In this document: piece after piece, positions 6,580-14,365 of the stretch
Layout: each line of letters opens with the position of its first letter
How positions within the stretch are numbered: position 1 is the stretch's first letter
Assembly (NCBI GenBank): GCA_016873675.1
Contig: VGWG01000013.1
Coordinates: 1 to 45,229 of the forward strand
Source of the DNA: Lentisphaerota bacterium
GTDB taxonomy: Bacteria; Verrucomicrobiota; Kiritimatiellia; RFP12; JAAYNR01
Direction: 5' to 3'
Length of the DNA stretch: 45,229 nucleotides
Made by a program: the position numbers and the translations under genes
The notes under the pieces: generated by a model
Seen by the model: only the letters and a program-made list of their open reading frames with translations
What the model was told of the DNA's origin: nothing
Database searches by the model: none

Positions 6580-9393
6580 TCACACGCTCGTGCACGAGCG
6601 GTCGGCTGGCGATGAACGCGCCGTCGCGGCACCGTCCAAGACTTCGCGCACCTTGCGCAGCAAATCATTGGGCCGATAAGGCTTCTGAATCAGCCGAAGT
6701 CCCTCGTCAAGAACGAAGTTGGTGTGAATGGCGCTCAAGCTGTACCCGGTGCAGAAGATGACCGGCACCTGCGGACGTTGCGCCCGAATCCGTTCGTAGA
6801 CCGCTCGGCCGCCCAGCTTGGGCATCACGACATCGAGCAATACCAGATCGACGCAGTCCTTCAGGTCGTCGAATAGCCGCAGGGCCACTTCGCCGTCTTC
6901 GGCCATATGCACCTGATATCCGGCGCCGCTGAGGACGGCGCGCGTCAGCATTCGCACCACTTCGTCATCCTCCGCGACTAAAATGGTCTCGGACCCGCTG
7001 CGGACGCAGGGTTCGCTCTTTTCCTCGGACACGACGACGGCGACGCTGCCGGTCAATGGAATGTAAATTCTGAACGTAGACCCCTTGCCGATTTCGCTGA
7101 GGACGTTGACGAGGCCATGGTGTTGCTTGACCAAGCCATAGACGGTGGCCAGCCCAAGCCCCGTCCCTTGCCCGAGAACTTTCGTTGTAAAGAACGGCTC
7201 AAAGATGCTCGCGAGTGTCTTCTCGTCCATTCCGCATCCGCAGTCTGTTATACTCAGGCACGCATAGCGTCCCGGCAGAGCCCAAGCGTGCGTACGACAG
7301 AAGGTCTCATCGATCACGACAGCCTCCGTCTCGATGACGATTCGCCCCCCCTCTGGCATAGCATCGCGCGCGTTGAGGCAGAGGTTCATCAGAATCTGCT
7401 CGATCTGCCCCTTGTCCGCCCGCACGATGCCCAGATTTAAACCGGGAACGACATCGAGCACGATGTGCTCGCCGATGACCCGCCGAATCATTTTAATCAT
7501 GTCGGCGATGACTTCATTCAGATCGACATCTCGCATGTCGAGGACCTGTTGCCTGCTGAAGGCGAGCAATTGCCGGACCAAGGTGGCCGCGCGCCGACCC
7601 GCCTTCAAGACCATCTCGACGGATTCGCGGGCATCCGGGTTGACCGTGTCGAGCGCCAGCTCCGCATACCCCAGGATGGCCTGCAGGAGGTTGTTAAAAT
7701 CATGGGCCACCCCGCCCGCCAGTTGCCCGACCGCTTCCATTTTCTGAGACTGCCGCAGATGGGCCTCGATCGTGACGTTCTCTTTCTCGACGCGCTTGCG
7801 CTCAGTAATGTCGCGATCCACACCGCGGTACCCTTGAACATCCCCCGCGCCGTCGCAGATCGGCGTGCCATTCGTTTCGAGGACCATCAGCCGCCCGTCC
7901 TTGTGCCTGTTGACGTGCTCTAGCCCGATGATCGGCTGACCGGCCGCAACCCGCTCTCGGAACAACGTGCCAAACCGATCGGCTTCGTCTGCAGGCATGC
8001 GATCAAACGGCGTCTTCCCCAACACCTCATCGGGCGAATAACCAAGGACCTCGCGAACTCTCGGACTGATGTAGGTGTAGACGCCCTGCCGGTCCATTTC
8101 CCAGATCAGGTCGGCGGATGACTCGACCAACGCGCGGAAGCGGCTCTCGCTGTCCGCCAAAGCCCGTCGCATCCGGTATTCCTCCGTTACGTCGCGGAAG
8201 ACCAGCACCACACCGGTGATGACGCCTGCAGCCGACCGGATGGGCGCGGCGGAGTCCGCGATCGGGTGCTCGGTTCCGTCGCGACACAGAAGCACCGTGT
8301 GGTTCGCGATCCCGACGACCCTGCCGTTTGCGATGACCTGGCTGACCGGGTTTGCGGCTGGCACCCGGGTCAGCGCATTGACGATCCGAAACACCTCGCT
8401 CATGGGTCTGCCGCGCGCCTCCTCGCTCCGCCAGCCGGTGAGCGCTTCCGCCACCGGATTCATCCGCGCGACATTGCCGTGCGCATCCGTGGCGATGACC
8501 GCATCGCCAATGGAATCCAAGGTTGTGCGCAGGCTCTCCTCGTTCTCGCGCAGCCGGGCTATCGCCTGACGCAGGTCATCCAGCGTCTGTCGGAACGCAT
8601 TCGCCAGATCGCCGATCTCGTCATTGCCGCGCACGGCAATGATGCCTGCAGCCGCAGTGTTCGCATGCCCGGTCACTTGGCTCACCTGCTGGGCCAGCGC
8701 GACGATGGGTCTGGCAACCAAAGACGCAATGACGTAAAGGATGCCCCACGCCAGTATAGCGCCGAAGCCGAGGACAAGGGCGGCGTCGCATTTCAGCGTT
8801 CGAACGGCATCATCAATATCCTGCGTATACAGGCTCGAACACACCACCCAGTCCCACGGATAGAAATAGCGCGCACACGTGGTCTGCGGCTCGGACACCG
8901 TCTGGCTCCATTTCGCAAACCAGATGTAGTTGACGAAGACGCTCCCTCGTCGCTGCGCCTCGAAAGCCATGTCCCGGAACGGCTGGCTGCCGTCCGGTGC
9001 CTTCTCTGCAGACAGGTCTCGGCCTTGCAGGTCGGGTTTCAGCGGATGCATGATCATGCGCGCCGCGCTGTCGAGGATGAAAATGTGCTCGTCCTTTTCG
9101 TAACGCAACGGCCGCAGGTACGCCAACACCTTCTCCTGGGCCTCCTCGCGGGTGCGCGGCAGCGACGAGTCGGTCTTCCATTGGTAAGTGCGAACGGCAT
9201 CCTCGTAGTGGGCCATCAGCGAGACAGCCGTCTCTACGACGGCACGCAGCTTGTTTTCGCGCTCGCCCCGTTTCTCGCGCTCGACCATGGGGATGACGAA
9301 GCCATAGACGATAATGGTGAGGAGCACCACCACCACCACGGTGAACAGATTGAGTTTGGTGCGGATCCCGAATCGGAACGGCCGTCGGTTCAT
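6580..9393 (-). CDS. Membrane hybrid histidine kinase (sCache-HAMP-PAS-PAS-HisKA-HATPase-REC)
   Basis: This 937-residue inner-membrane sensor kinase has TM1 near 12-35, an extracytoplasmic single Cache-like domain (about 40-205; EHIFILDSAARMIMHPLKPDL and ARYFYPWDWVVCSSLY), TM2 near 208-232 and a HAMP linker. Two PAS domains follow (GDAVIATDAHGN; FRALVESSADLIWEMDRQGVYTYISP), then HisKA with AHDFNN, HATPase (NLCLNARDAMPEGG, GQGTGLGLATVYG) and a C-terminal receiver (LVAEDDE, LLDVVMP, QKPY). I chose ATG 9393 rather than the longer in-frame start because it overlaps the upstream stop as ATGA, which indicates translational coupling to the binding protein. The pair probably forms one sensing unit in the envelope. 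No DNA-binding partner is nearby. A 16-bp palindrome sits at its 3' end. Confidence 0.9.
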   Translation of the reverse strand: MNRRPFRFGIRTKLNLFTVVVVVLLTIIVYGFVIPMVEREKRGERENKLRAVVETAVSLMAHYEDAVRTYQWKTDSSLPRTREEAQEKVLAYLRPLRYEKDEHIFILDSAARMIMHPLKPDLQGRDLSAEKAPDGSQPFRDMAFEAQRRGSVFVNYIWFAKWSQTVSEPQTTCARYFYPWDWVVCSSLYTQDIDDAVRTLKCDAALVLGFGAILAWGILYVIASLVARPIVALAQQVSQVTGHANTAAAGIIAVRGNDEIGDLANAFRQTLDDLRQAIARLRENEESLRTTLDSIGDAVIATDAHGNVARMNPVAEALTGWRSEEARGRPMSEVFRIVNALTRVPAANPVSQVIANGRVVGIANHTVLLCRDGTEHPIADSAAPIRSAAGVITGVVLVFRDVTEEYRMRRALADSESRFRALVESSADLIWEMDRQGVYTYISPRVREVLGYSPDEVLGKTPFDRMPADEADRFGTLFRERVAAGQPIIGLEHVNRHKDGRLMVLETNGTPICDGAGDVQGYRGVDRDITERKRVEKENVTIEAHLRQSQKMEAVGQLAGGVAHDFNNLLQAILGYAELALDTVNPDARESVEMVLKAGRRAATLVRQLLAFSRQQVLDMRDVDLNEVIADMIKMIRRVIGEHIVLDVVPGLNLGIVRADKGQIEQILMNLCLNARDAMPEGGRIVIETEAVVIDETFCRTHAWALPGRYACLSITDCGCGMDEKTLASIFEPFFTTKVLGQGTGLGLATVYGLVKQHHGLVNVLSEIGKGSTFRIYIPLTGSVAVVVSEEKSEPCVRSGSETILVAEDDEVVRMLTRAVLSGAGYQVHMAEDGEVALRLFDDLKDCVDLVLLDVVMPKLGGRAVYERIRAQRPQVPVIFCTGYSLSAIHTNFVLDEGLRLIQKPYRPNDLLRKVREVLDGAATARSSPADRSCTSV
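6585..6600. repeat. 16-bp perfect palindrome at the 3' end of the hybrid kinase gene
   Basis: CGCTCGTGCACGAGCG is fully self-complementary and lies in the last codons of the kinase, ending 5 bases before the stop. It could fold as a hairpin in the mRNA tail. No T-run follows, so a standard intrinsic terminator is not supported. Confidence 0.5.
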
Positions 9394-11225
9394 GGCGGTG
9401 CCCTCTTCCATTCCTTCAGCAGATCCTCGTAAAGGCACGTCTTCGGCGTCTCCCGCTCAGCAGACGGTGGCGGCTCCGCGTGGTCCGGCCCTTGGGCTTC
9501 GGGCTTCGGCGGACTCAACCGCGGAGAGTACGCTTCCAACGTCAGCGACCCCATCAGCGCGTCGAGTTGTTCGGCGAGATGATCGAGCGCCTCCTGCGGA
9601 GACGATTGGCCCTCGATGGCCAGCGAGATGTTTTGCCACCACAGGGCCGACATTTGCGGATAGTGCGGAACGTTGAGTCCGGTGTCGGTGTAATTTTTGA
9701 TCACCGGGGATCGCAGGAACTCGATCAGGCCACCCAGCCGCCGCTGGCTCTGGGTCGCCGGCCCCGAATAGAGCGTGCTCCTGCGCACCGGTGTGGCGTC
9801 GGCCATGAACTTCTTCAGCGCGACGCTCTTGGACAGGCAGAACTGTGCCCACAGCCAGGCGGCGTGTCGGCGCGGACCGTCGGTATCCAGCGGCAGGGTC
9901 CAACTGCCTGCGTCCATATACCCCATCTTCATCCCTTCGCGCCAGTACTTGCCGCGTGGCATGGGGGCGATGCGCCACACGGGATTGCCCTGTTTGTCGC
10001 AGACGGGGCTTCCCACTTTGTTGTACTCGGGATTGAGCGCCGCATAGATCTGGCACCAGTACCAAGTCTGAGCAATGTCGCCCCGGGGCGGAATGCGTCC
10101 CTGCCCCAGCCAGTCCAACTGCCGAGATTCGGGGGGCGCGTAGCGGTTGAGCAGAGACAGCCAAGTCGTCAGCGCGTAGACCGCCGCCGGTCCATTGATG
10201 GCGCCCCCACGCGCGACCGAGGCCACCACCGGAATTCGATCCTCGACCCGAATGCCCCAGTCGTCGACCGGCAGCCCGTTGGGCACACCGACATCGCCCA
10301 TCCCGGCTACCCCCAGAAAAGCGTCCGAAAATCGCCAGCCCAGCCACGGACCGGGCAACCCGTAGTCGGCATGGCCGCGGGCAACGACCTCCGAACCATT
10401 GGGGTTTGTCATCGTCCGGCCATGGAAGAAAGCGGCAATGTCCTCGTAAGCGGCCCAGTTCAGCGGAACTCCGAGCGCATACCCGTAGCGCTTGAAAAAG
10501 TCGCTCCGCACCTGGGGGTCCGAAAACCAGTCATGACGGAACCAGTAGACCAGCGGGAACTGATAGTTGGGGAGCTGCAGTTGTCGCCCGTCGTAATCTT
10601 GCGCGCATTCCAGATTGAGAAAGTCGTCCACGTCCAAATAGGGATTGGTGTAGGCCTTGCCATCGCCGGCCATGTAGTCACCAAGCACGACGATACCCCG
10701 GGTCCGCAAAAGCCATCCGTTCAGATCCGCGTCGGCCACGTAAATGTCGTAGCGGTGCTTGCCGTGCTCGATCTGATCGACCAGCCGGTCGACGAGATCG
10801 CCCTCGCCAATCACGTCGTGACGTACGCGAATGCCGGTGATCTCCTCAAACGCGCGCGAAAGATACTGGCTTTCCCAAAAGCTGGTCTCGATGTCCTCCC
10901 CGACCGAAACCAGATTCATTCCCGCGAACTCGGCCCCCTTCTCACGGAACCAGGCGAGTTCGGCGCACCGCTCGTCAAGCGTCAACACCGAGGGGTGAAA
11001 CAGCTCCGCCCATCGTCTCACCACCGGATCGTACTGCGGTTTGGCGATCACGGACGGCTCGTGCTTTCCACACCCGCCGAGGACCAGAGCGACAAGGACT
11101 AGCGCGAGAACACCAGACACCGACAACCGCGCAGCCGCACCGATTGACACGCAATCGCTTGTCGGCTCGCCCTGGCCCACACGAGCCGAGCATGTGCCAA
11201 AAACCGTCTGGACCCGCGAATCCAT
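9390..11225 (-). CDS. Extracellular solute-binding lipoprotein (family 1-like), orphan
   Basis: This is a periplasmic or outer-face binding protein of about 611 residues. A long N-terminus leads to a hydrophobic stretch (LSVSGVLALVLVALVLGGC) ending in lipobox LGGC, so it should be lipid-anchored. The SFWESQYLSRAFEEITGIRVRHDVIGEGDLVDRLVDQIEHG section and the following YDIYVADA look like a sugar-type SBP. At over 600 residues it is longer than the usual 400-450. No permease or ATPase is adjacent; instead its stop overlaps the start of the Cache-domain kinase, so a ligand-presenting role is more likely than transport. I prefer ATG 11225: the TTG 36 bases upstream lies inside the predicted -35 box, and the promoter points to a transcript starting at or near this ATG. 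The proline-rich tail after residue 570 is unexplained. Confidence 0.8.
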   Translation of the reverse strand: MDSRVQTVFGTCSARVGQGEPTSDCVSIGAAARLSVSGVLALVLVALVLGGCGKHEPSVIAKPQYDPVVRRWAELFHPSVLTLDERCAELAWFREKGAEFAGMNLVSVGEDIETSFWESQYLSRAFEEITGIRVRHDVIGEGDLVDRLVDQIEHGKHRYDIYVADADLNGWLLRTRGIVVLGDYMAGDGKAYTNPYLDVDDFLNLECAQDYDGRQLQLPNYQFPLVYWFRHDWFSDPQVRSDFFKRYGYALGVPLNWAAYEDIAAFFHGRTMTNPNGSEVVARGHADYGLPGPWLGWRFSDAFLGVAGMGDVGVPNGLPVDDWGIRVEDRIPVVASVARGGAINGPAAVYALTTWLSLLNRYAPPESRQLDWLGQGRIPPRGDIAQTWYWCQIYAALNPEYNKVGSPVCDKQGNPVWRIAPMPRGKYWREGMKMGYMDAGSWTLPLDTDGPRRHAAWLWAQFCLSKSVALKKFMADATPVRRSTLYSGPATQSQRRLGGLIEFLRSPVIKNYTDTGLNVPHYPQMSALWWQNISLAIEGQSSPQEALDHLAEQLDALMGSLTLEAYSPRLSPPKPEAQGPDHAEPPPSAERETPKTCLYEDLLKEWKRAPP

Positions 11226-11232
11226 GACGCGA

Positions 11233-11261
11233 AATATTTCAAAAATGAAGGTGTCTGTCAA
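11233..11261 (-). promoter_or_regulatory. Promoter of the binding-protein/kinase operon (possibly leaderless)
   Basis: On the minus strand TTGACA (11261-11256) is followed after 17 bases by AATATT (11238-11233). The -10 box ends 7 bases before ATG 11225, so transcription would start on or next to the start codon. Confidence 0.65.
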
Positions 11262-11286
11262 GAGGATTCAAAACCCGCCCAGCAAT

Positions 11287-11416
11287 TCAAATTTTGGATA
11301 TGGGACCATCGGCGTCGGGGTCGGAATCGGTATCGGTATCGGTATCGATAAAACCAACGGAAATTCGATCCCGATTCCGATACCGACCCCGATGACCCAA
11401 TCGCCTCAAAATTTGA
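11287..11416. repeat. 130-bp imperfect palindrome built of TCGGNA hexamers
   Basis: The outer arms TCAAATTTTG (11287-11296) and CAAAATTTGA (11407-11416) are exact reverse complements. Inside, the left arm carries tandem hexamers of the type TCGGTA/TCGGAA (about 11314-11346), and the right arm carries their complements (about 11366-11393), with an AT-richer loop around 11347-11365. The whole can fold as one long hairpin. It lies upstream of the binding-protein promoter, outside any convincing gene. It may be a dispersed intergenic repeat, a MITE-like relic, or a transcribed hairpin. Confidence 0.75.
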
Positions 11417-11589
11417 CTTACTGATGGAGAGGCACTGGGTGAAGCTGAATGTCCGGCCCGATCCGCCACGCACTGGCTCGTCACACACCTGCCACGTCAG
11501 ACTATCCAGTGCCCTTTCGCCTCTTCTCGCGCTGCCCCCCCTGTGGCTTACCGATTACACCCGCGCAGCCATTCTAACGCGCCCCGCAC

Positions 11590-11659
11590 CCCCCGCGATT
11601 CGGGCGCATCCACGATTATGTTGCGCGCAACATAAACGGGGATGCACCCCCGCGATTCG
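11590..11659. repeat. Palindrome framed by 13-bp direct repeats
   Basis: TTATGTTGCGCGCAACATAA (11616-11635) is a perfect 20-bp dyad. With a few mismatches the symmetry extends to 11602-11649. Identical copies of CCCCCGCGATTCG flank it at 11590-11602 and 11647-11659. The right repeat ends 17 bp before the -35 box of the protease promoter. It could be a strong operator for a dimeric regulator, or a small mobile/REP-like insertion with a target duplication. Confidence 0.7.
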
Positions 11660-11676
11660 AAGACACGCATTCGGTG

Positions 11677-11705
11677 TTGGCCCGGCCCGGCAGCAGTGGT
11701 ATAAT
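11677..11705 (+). promoter_or_regulatory. Promoter of the serine protease gene (possibly leaderless)
   Basis: TTGGCC (11677-11682) is followed after 17 bases by a perfect TATAAT (11700-11705). The expected start of transcription is at 11711-11712, on the GTG start codon itself. Confidence 0.65.
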
Positions 11706-11710
11706 GTGGC

Positions 11711-12952
11711 GTGTTTGTGACGACCAAGAACGGCTGCTTCCGGTGGATGATCGTGGGGCTCGCTTTACGGCTGGCACCGACGTCCTACGCTGTGCTTTTT
11801 GACGCCACCCCCGATGCATCGTACAACACGAATGCTCCTGCGGGCGCCTTGACGAACAGCGGGTGGCACTACATCGGCCGATTCGGAACCGCCCAGGCCA
11901 CGGCCATCGCGCCCTTTTTCGTGTTGACGGCCAAGCACCTCAGCGTGTCAACAAATTTCGTTCTCGACGGCTCAAACTACACGCTGAGCACCGTCTACGA
12001 CGATTCCCATTCCGACCTGCGGCTCTGTCGATCCGTGACGCGGTTGCCCCGCCACGCACCCCTGTACGTCGGCACCAACGAAGTCGGCGCGCCGCTGCTG
12101 GCTTTCGGCCGCGGGCGGAAGCGAGGCAATGCGGTGGTGACCGCCGGTCTGACCAACGGCTGGAAATGGGGTGGCGCCGACGGCATCATGCGCTGGGGCT
12201 CGAATCAGGTGGCCTCCATCAGACAGGCGGGCGGCGCCGACTGTCTGTATGCCACGTTTGATCACGGCGCGGGTCCCGACGAATGCCATCTGGCCACATG
12301 GGATTCCGGGGGGGCAGCCTTTGCCTGCATTGACGAACGCTGGCAACTGGCCGGTGTGCACTATTCCGTCGACGGATCCTTCAATCAGAGCACCAACAAC
12401 ACCACCGAATTCAATGCCGCTATCTACGATGGCTATGGCCTCTACATGGGCTCCGACAACAACTGGACGCTGATCACCAACCCTGTTCCCAGCGGCTTCT
12501 ATTCCACCCGCGTCTCCTCGCGCTATGCGTGGATCACCAATATCATCCCCCATTTCGACAGTGACGTTGATGGCCTTCCGGACTGGTGGGAAGGCCGCTA
12601 CGGCGGCAGCGTTCAGGGAATGGATGCTACACACGACGCCGACGGCGACGGCGCGAATAACCTCGCCGAATGGATCGCCGGATCGGATCCGACAAACACC
12701 GCTTCCTTGTTCCAAATCGCCGCCGTCTGGCAAACCAACGATGTGGACACCCTCTCTTTTGACGGCCACACCGATCGTCTCTATCGCGTCTGGCAGCGGG
12801 ATTTGACCCTCGCGCCCACCACGCCGTGGCAGTCCGCCGTCACCGGCGCCTTTTCCGGTGCCGGCAACCCGACGTACTGGTCCGCCACCAACACCTCACC
12901 CGCCACACCACGCTTCTATCGGCTCGGTGTGACGGTCCCGGACGGGATGTAG
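11711..12952 (+). CDS. Secreted trypsin-like (S1-fold) serine protease with Ca-binding tail
   Basis: This 413-residue exported protein has a signal peptide (positive KNGCFRW, then MIVGLALRLAPTSYA) followed by a chymotrypsin-like domain. The probable triad is H76 (LTAKHLS), D102 (SHSDLRL) and S199 (TWDSGGAAF), the last a variant of GDSGG. After about 290 comes DSDVDGLPDWWEGRYGG, then DADGDGANNLAEWIAGSDP, a thrombospondin-3/dockerin-like Ca loop common at the end of secreted PVC proteins, then a small beta domain. Substrate and targets are unknown. The start is GTG 11711, matching the promoter; ATG 11747 is an alternative but would shorten the signal peptide's n-region and has no clear ribosome site. 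The M28 peptidase follows after 42 bp. Confidence 0.82.
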   Translation: MFVTTKNGCFRWMIVGLALRLAPTSYAVLFDATPDASYNTNAPAGALTNSGWHYIGRFGTAQATAIAPFFVLTAKHLSVSTNFVLDGSNYTLSTVYDDSHSDLRLCRSVTRLPRHAPLYVGTNEVGAPLLAFGRGRKRGNAVVTAGLTNGWKWGGADGIMRWGSNQVASIRQAGGADCLYATFDHGAGPDECHLATWDSGGAAFACIDERWQLAGVHYSVDGSFNQSTNNTTEFNAAIYDGYGLYMGSDNNWTLITNPVPSGFYSTRVSSRYAWITNIIPHFDSDVDGLPDWWEGRYGGSVQGMDATHDADGDGANNLAEWIAGSDPTNTASLFQIAAVWQTNDVDTLSFDGHTDRLYRVWQRDLTLAPTTPWQSAVTGAFSGAGNPTYWSATNTSPATPRFYRLGVTVPDGM

Positions 12953-12994
12953 CCGACGATATTGATCAAGGTTCCTGAGTGTGGAGAACGTCAC

Positions 12995-13966
12995 ATGAAA
13001 AGACGCCTTTTACTATCTTCCGCGCGCATCCTGGCCGCTGTTGCGCTCGTCGTCGCTGTGACGGGGTGTCTGATTTCCCAGCCCACATTCCGAAGCAATC
13101 AGCCTTCTGCGGTGTCCGTTGCACCCGATCAGTTGCGGGAACATGTGACCACGCTGAGCGAGACCTTCCATCCACGGGACTGGGAGCACGAGGCTAACCT
13201 CAGCATCTGTGCAGACTATATCGGCACCCACTTCACGAACGCCGGTGCTGTCGTGCAGTTCCAACCCGTCCCAGCCCAGGGGCGGCAGTACCGCAATGTA
13301 ATCGCCCGTTTCGGCGTGGGGAAAGGCGCTAAGATTGTGGTGGGGGCACACTACGATGCCTGCGGCGACACCCCGGGTGCGGACGACAATGCCAGCGGCG
13401 TGGCCGCTCTCATTGAACTGAGCTACCTGTTCGGGCGTCACCCGCCAGAGAGGGAGATTGAACTGGTCGCCTATGTTCTGGAGGAACCCCCATTTTTCCG
13501 GACGCCGCTCATGGGGAGCGCCGTCCATGCGGCAAGCATTGCGGCCGAGCAGGAAAAGATTGAGGGCGTGATCGTCCTGGATACGGTCGGATACTTTAAC
13601 GCTGCGAAGGGCTCTCAGTCTTATCCCTCGCAATGGCTCAAGTTGATCTACCCCAGTCGAGGCACCTTCATCGCCGTCATTGGACGCTGGGACCAAGGCC
13701 GGTGGATCAAGCGCATCAAGGCGGGCATGAAAGGAGCGACAGACCTTCCCGTGTACTCCCTGCGGGCTCCAGCCTCCATTCCGGGCATTGATTTCTCGGA
13801 TCATCTCAACTACTGGCCGCTTGGACTCAATGCCCTGATGATCACTGACACCGCATTCTACAGAAACAGGGCATACCACACAAAAGAGGACACGTCCGGG
13901 CGGCTGGACTACGAGCGAATGTCCAAAGTCGTGATTGCTGTATTTGAAGCCGTGAGCTCCCGATAA
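12995..13966 (+). CDS. M28-family zinc aminopeptidase lipoprotein
   Basis: This 323-residue exopeptidase is predicted to be membrane-anchored in the envelope. The start MKRRLLLSSARI leads to lipobox VTGC with C25. Zinc ligands expected for M28 are visible: H119 (GAHYD), D130/D131 (GADDNASG), E163/E164 (LEEPPF), D196 (VLDTVGY) and H270 (FSDHLNYW). The family removes N-terminal amino acids with a two-zinc centre. The length is normal. I chose ATG 12995 because GGAG lies 8 bases before it; the upstream TTG 12962 has no such support. It follows the secreted serine protease on the same strand, so the two may act together on exported proteins or peptides. Confidence 0.88.
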   Translation: MKRRLLLSSARILAAVALVVAVTGCLISQPTFRSNQPSAVSVAPDQLREHVTTLSETFHPRDWEHEANLSICADYIGTHFTNAGAVVQFQPVPAQGRQYRNVIARFGVGKGAKIVVGAHYDACGDTPGADDNASGVAALIELSYLFGRHPPEREIELVAYVLEEPPFFRTPLMGSAVHAASIAAEQEKIEGVIVLDTVGYFNAAKGSQSYPSQWLKLIYPSRGTFIAVIGRWDQGRWIKRIKAGMKGATDLPVYSLRAPASIPGIDFSDHLNYWPLGLNALMITDTAFYRNRAYHTKEDTSGRLDYERMSKVVIAVFEAVSSR

Positions 13967-14147
13967 AGAGTCTCCCTGAGAGTGTGCCTCTATCCAGCGG
14001 TTTATAAGGGACACTCCGTATATTTAACTTATGCGGGTACGCTTCGCCAATTTCGCTTGCGGAACCGATCATCAGGGTCATCCGAGGCCGGGCAAGTAGA
14101 CACAGCTTCTCTCCCCGAGATCCGTCAACCGGAAAACAGCGATTTTA

Positions 14148-14236
14148 TGGTGCCTGGGGAGGGAGTCGAACCCTCACGCCGGATTACCCGGCAACGGATT
14201 TTAAGTCCGGTGCGTCTGCCATTCCGCCACCCAGGC
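14148..14236 (-). tRNA. tRNA-Leu(UAA)
   Basis: The minus strand folds as a class II tRNA. The acceptor GCCTGGG (14236-14230) pairs with CCCAGGC (14158-14152), discriminator A is at 14151, and CCA is encoded at 14150-14148. The anticodon loop CTTAAAA holds TAA at 14203-14201. The T arm contains GGTTCGACTCC, and the long variable arm CCGGGTAATCCGG is typical of Leu. The outermost anticodon-stem pair is mismatched. Confidence 0.96.
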
Positions 14237-14285
14237 TAAACAATCTGATTACGGCAGTGGGCCGCACTCGAAAACAGACAGACGC

Positions 14286-14314
14286 AGTATGGCACGTTTT
14301 TCGAGGTGTGTCTA
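14286..14314 (-). promoter_or_regulatory. Candidate promoter of tRNA-Leu
   Basis: On the minus strand TAGACA (14314-14309) is followed after 17 bases by CATACT (14291-14286), about 50 bp before the tRNA 5' end. It is back-to-back with the divergent promoter at 14316. Confidence 0.5.
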
Positions 14315-14315
14315 C

Positions 14316-14343
14316 TTGCAAAACCCGTCACGTGTGGTATGCT
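14316..14343 (+). promoter_or_regulatory. Candidate promoter of the toroid-protein gene
   Basis: TTGCAA (14316-14321) is followed after 16 bases by TATGCT (14338-14343). The -35 boxes of this and the tRNA-Leu promoter are one base apart and point in opposite directions. Confidence 0.45.
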
Positions 14344-14365
14344 GGGGTCGCGTCAAGGAATGGTA

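Noticed and set aside
8266-11102. Long plus-strand open frames (388 and 540 residues) opposite the kinase and binding protein
   Set aside because: Arg/His/Pro-rich composition typical of antisense reading of GC-rich genes, with no recognisable fold.
11602-11649. Palindrome as a dif/Xer site
   Set aside because: It contains TTATGTT like the XerD arm, but the centre and spacing do not match an 11-6-11 layout.
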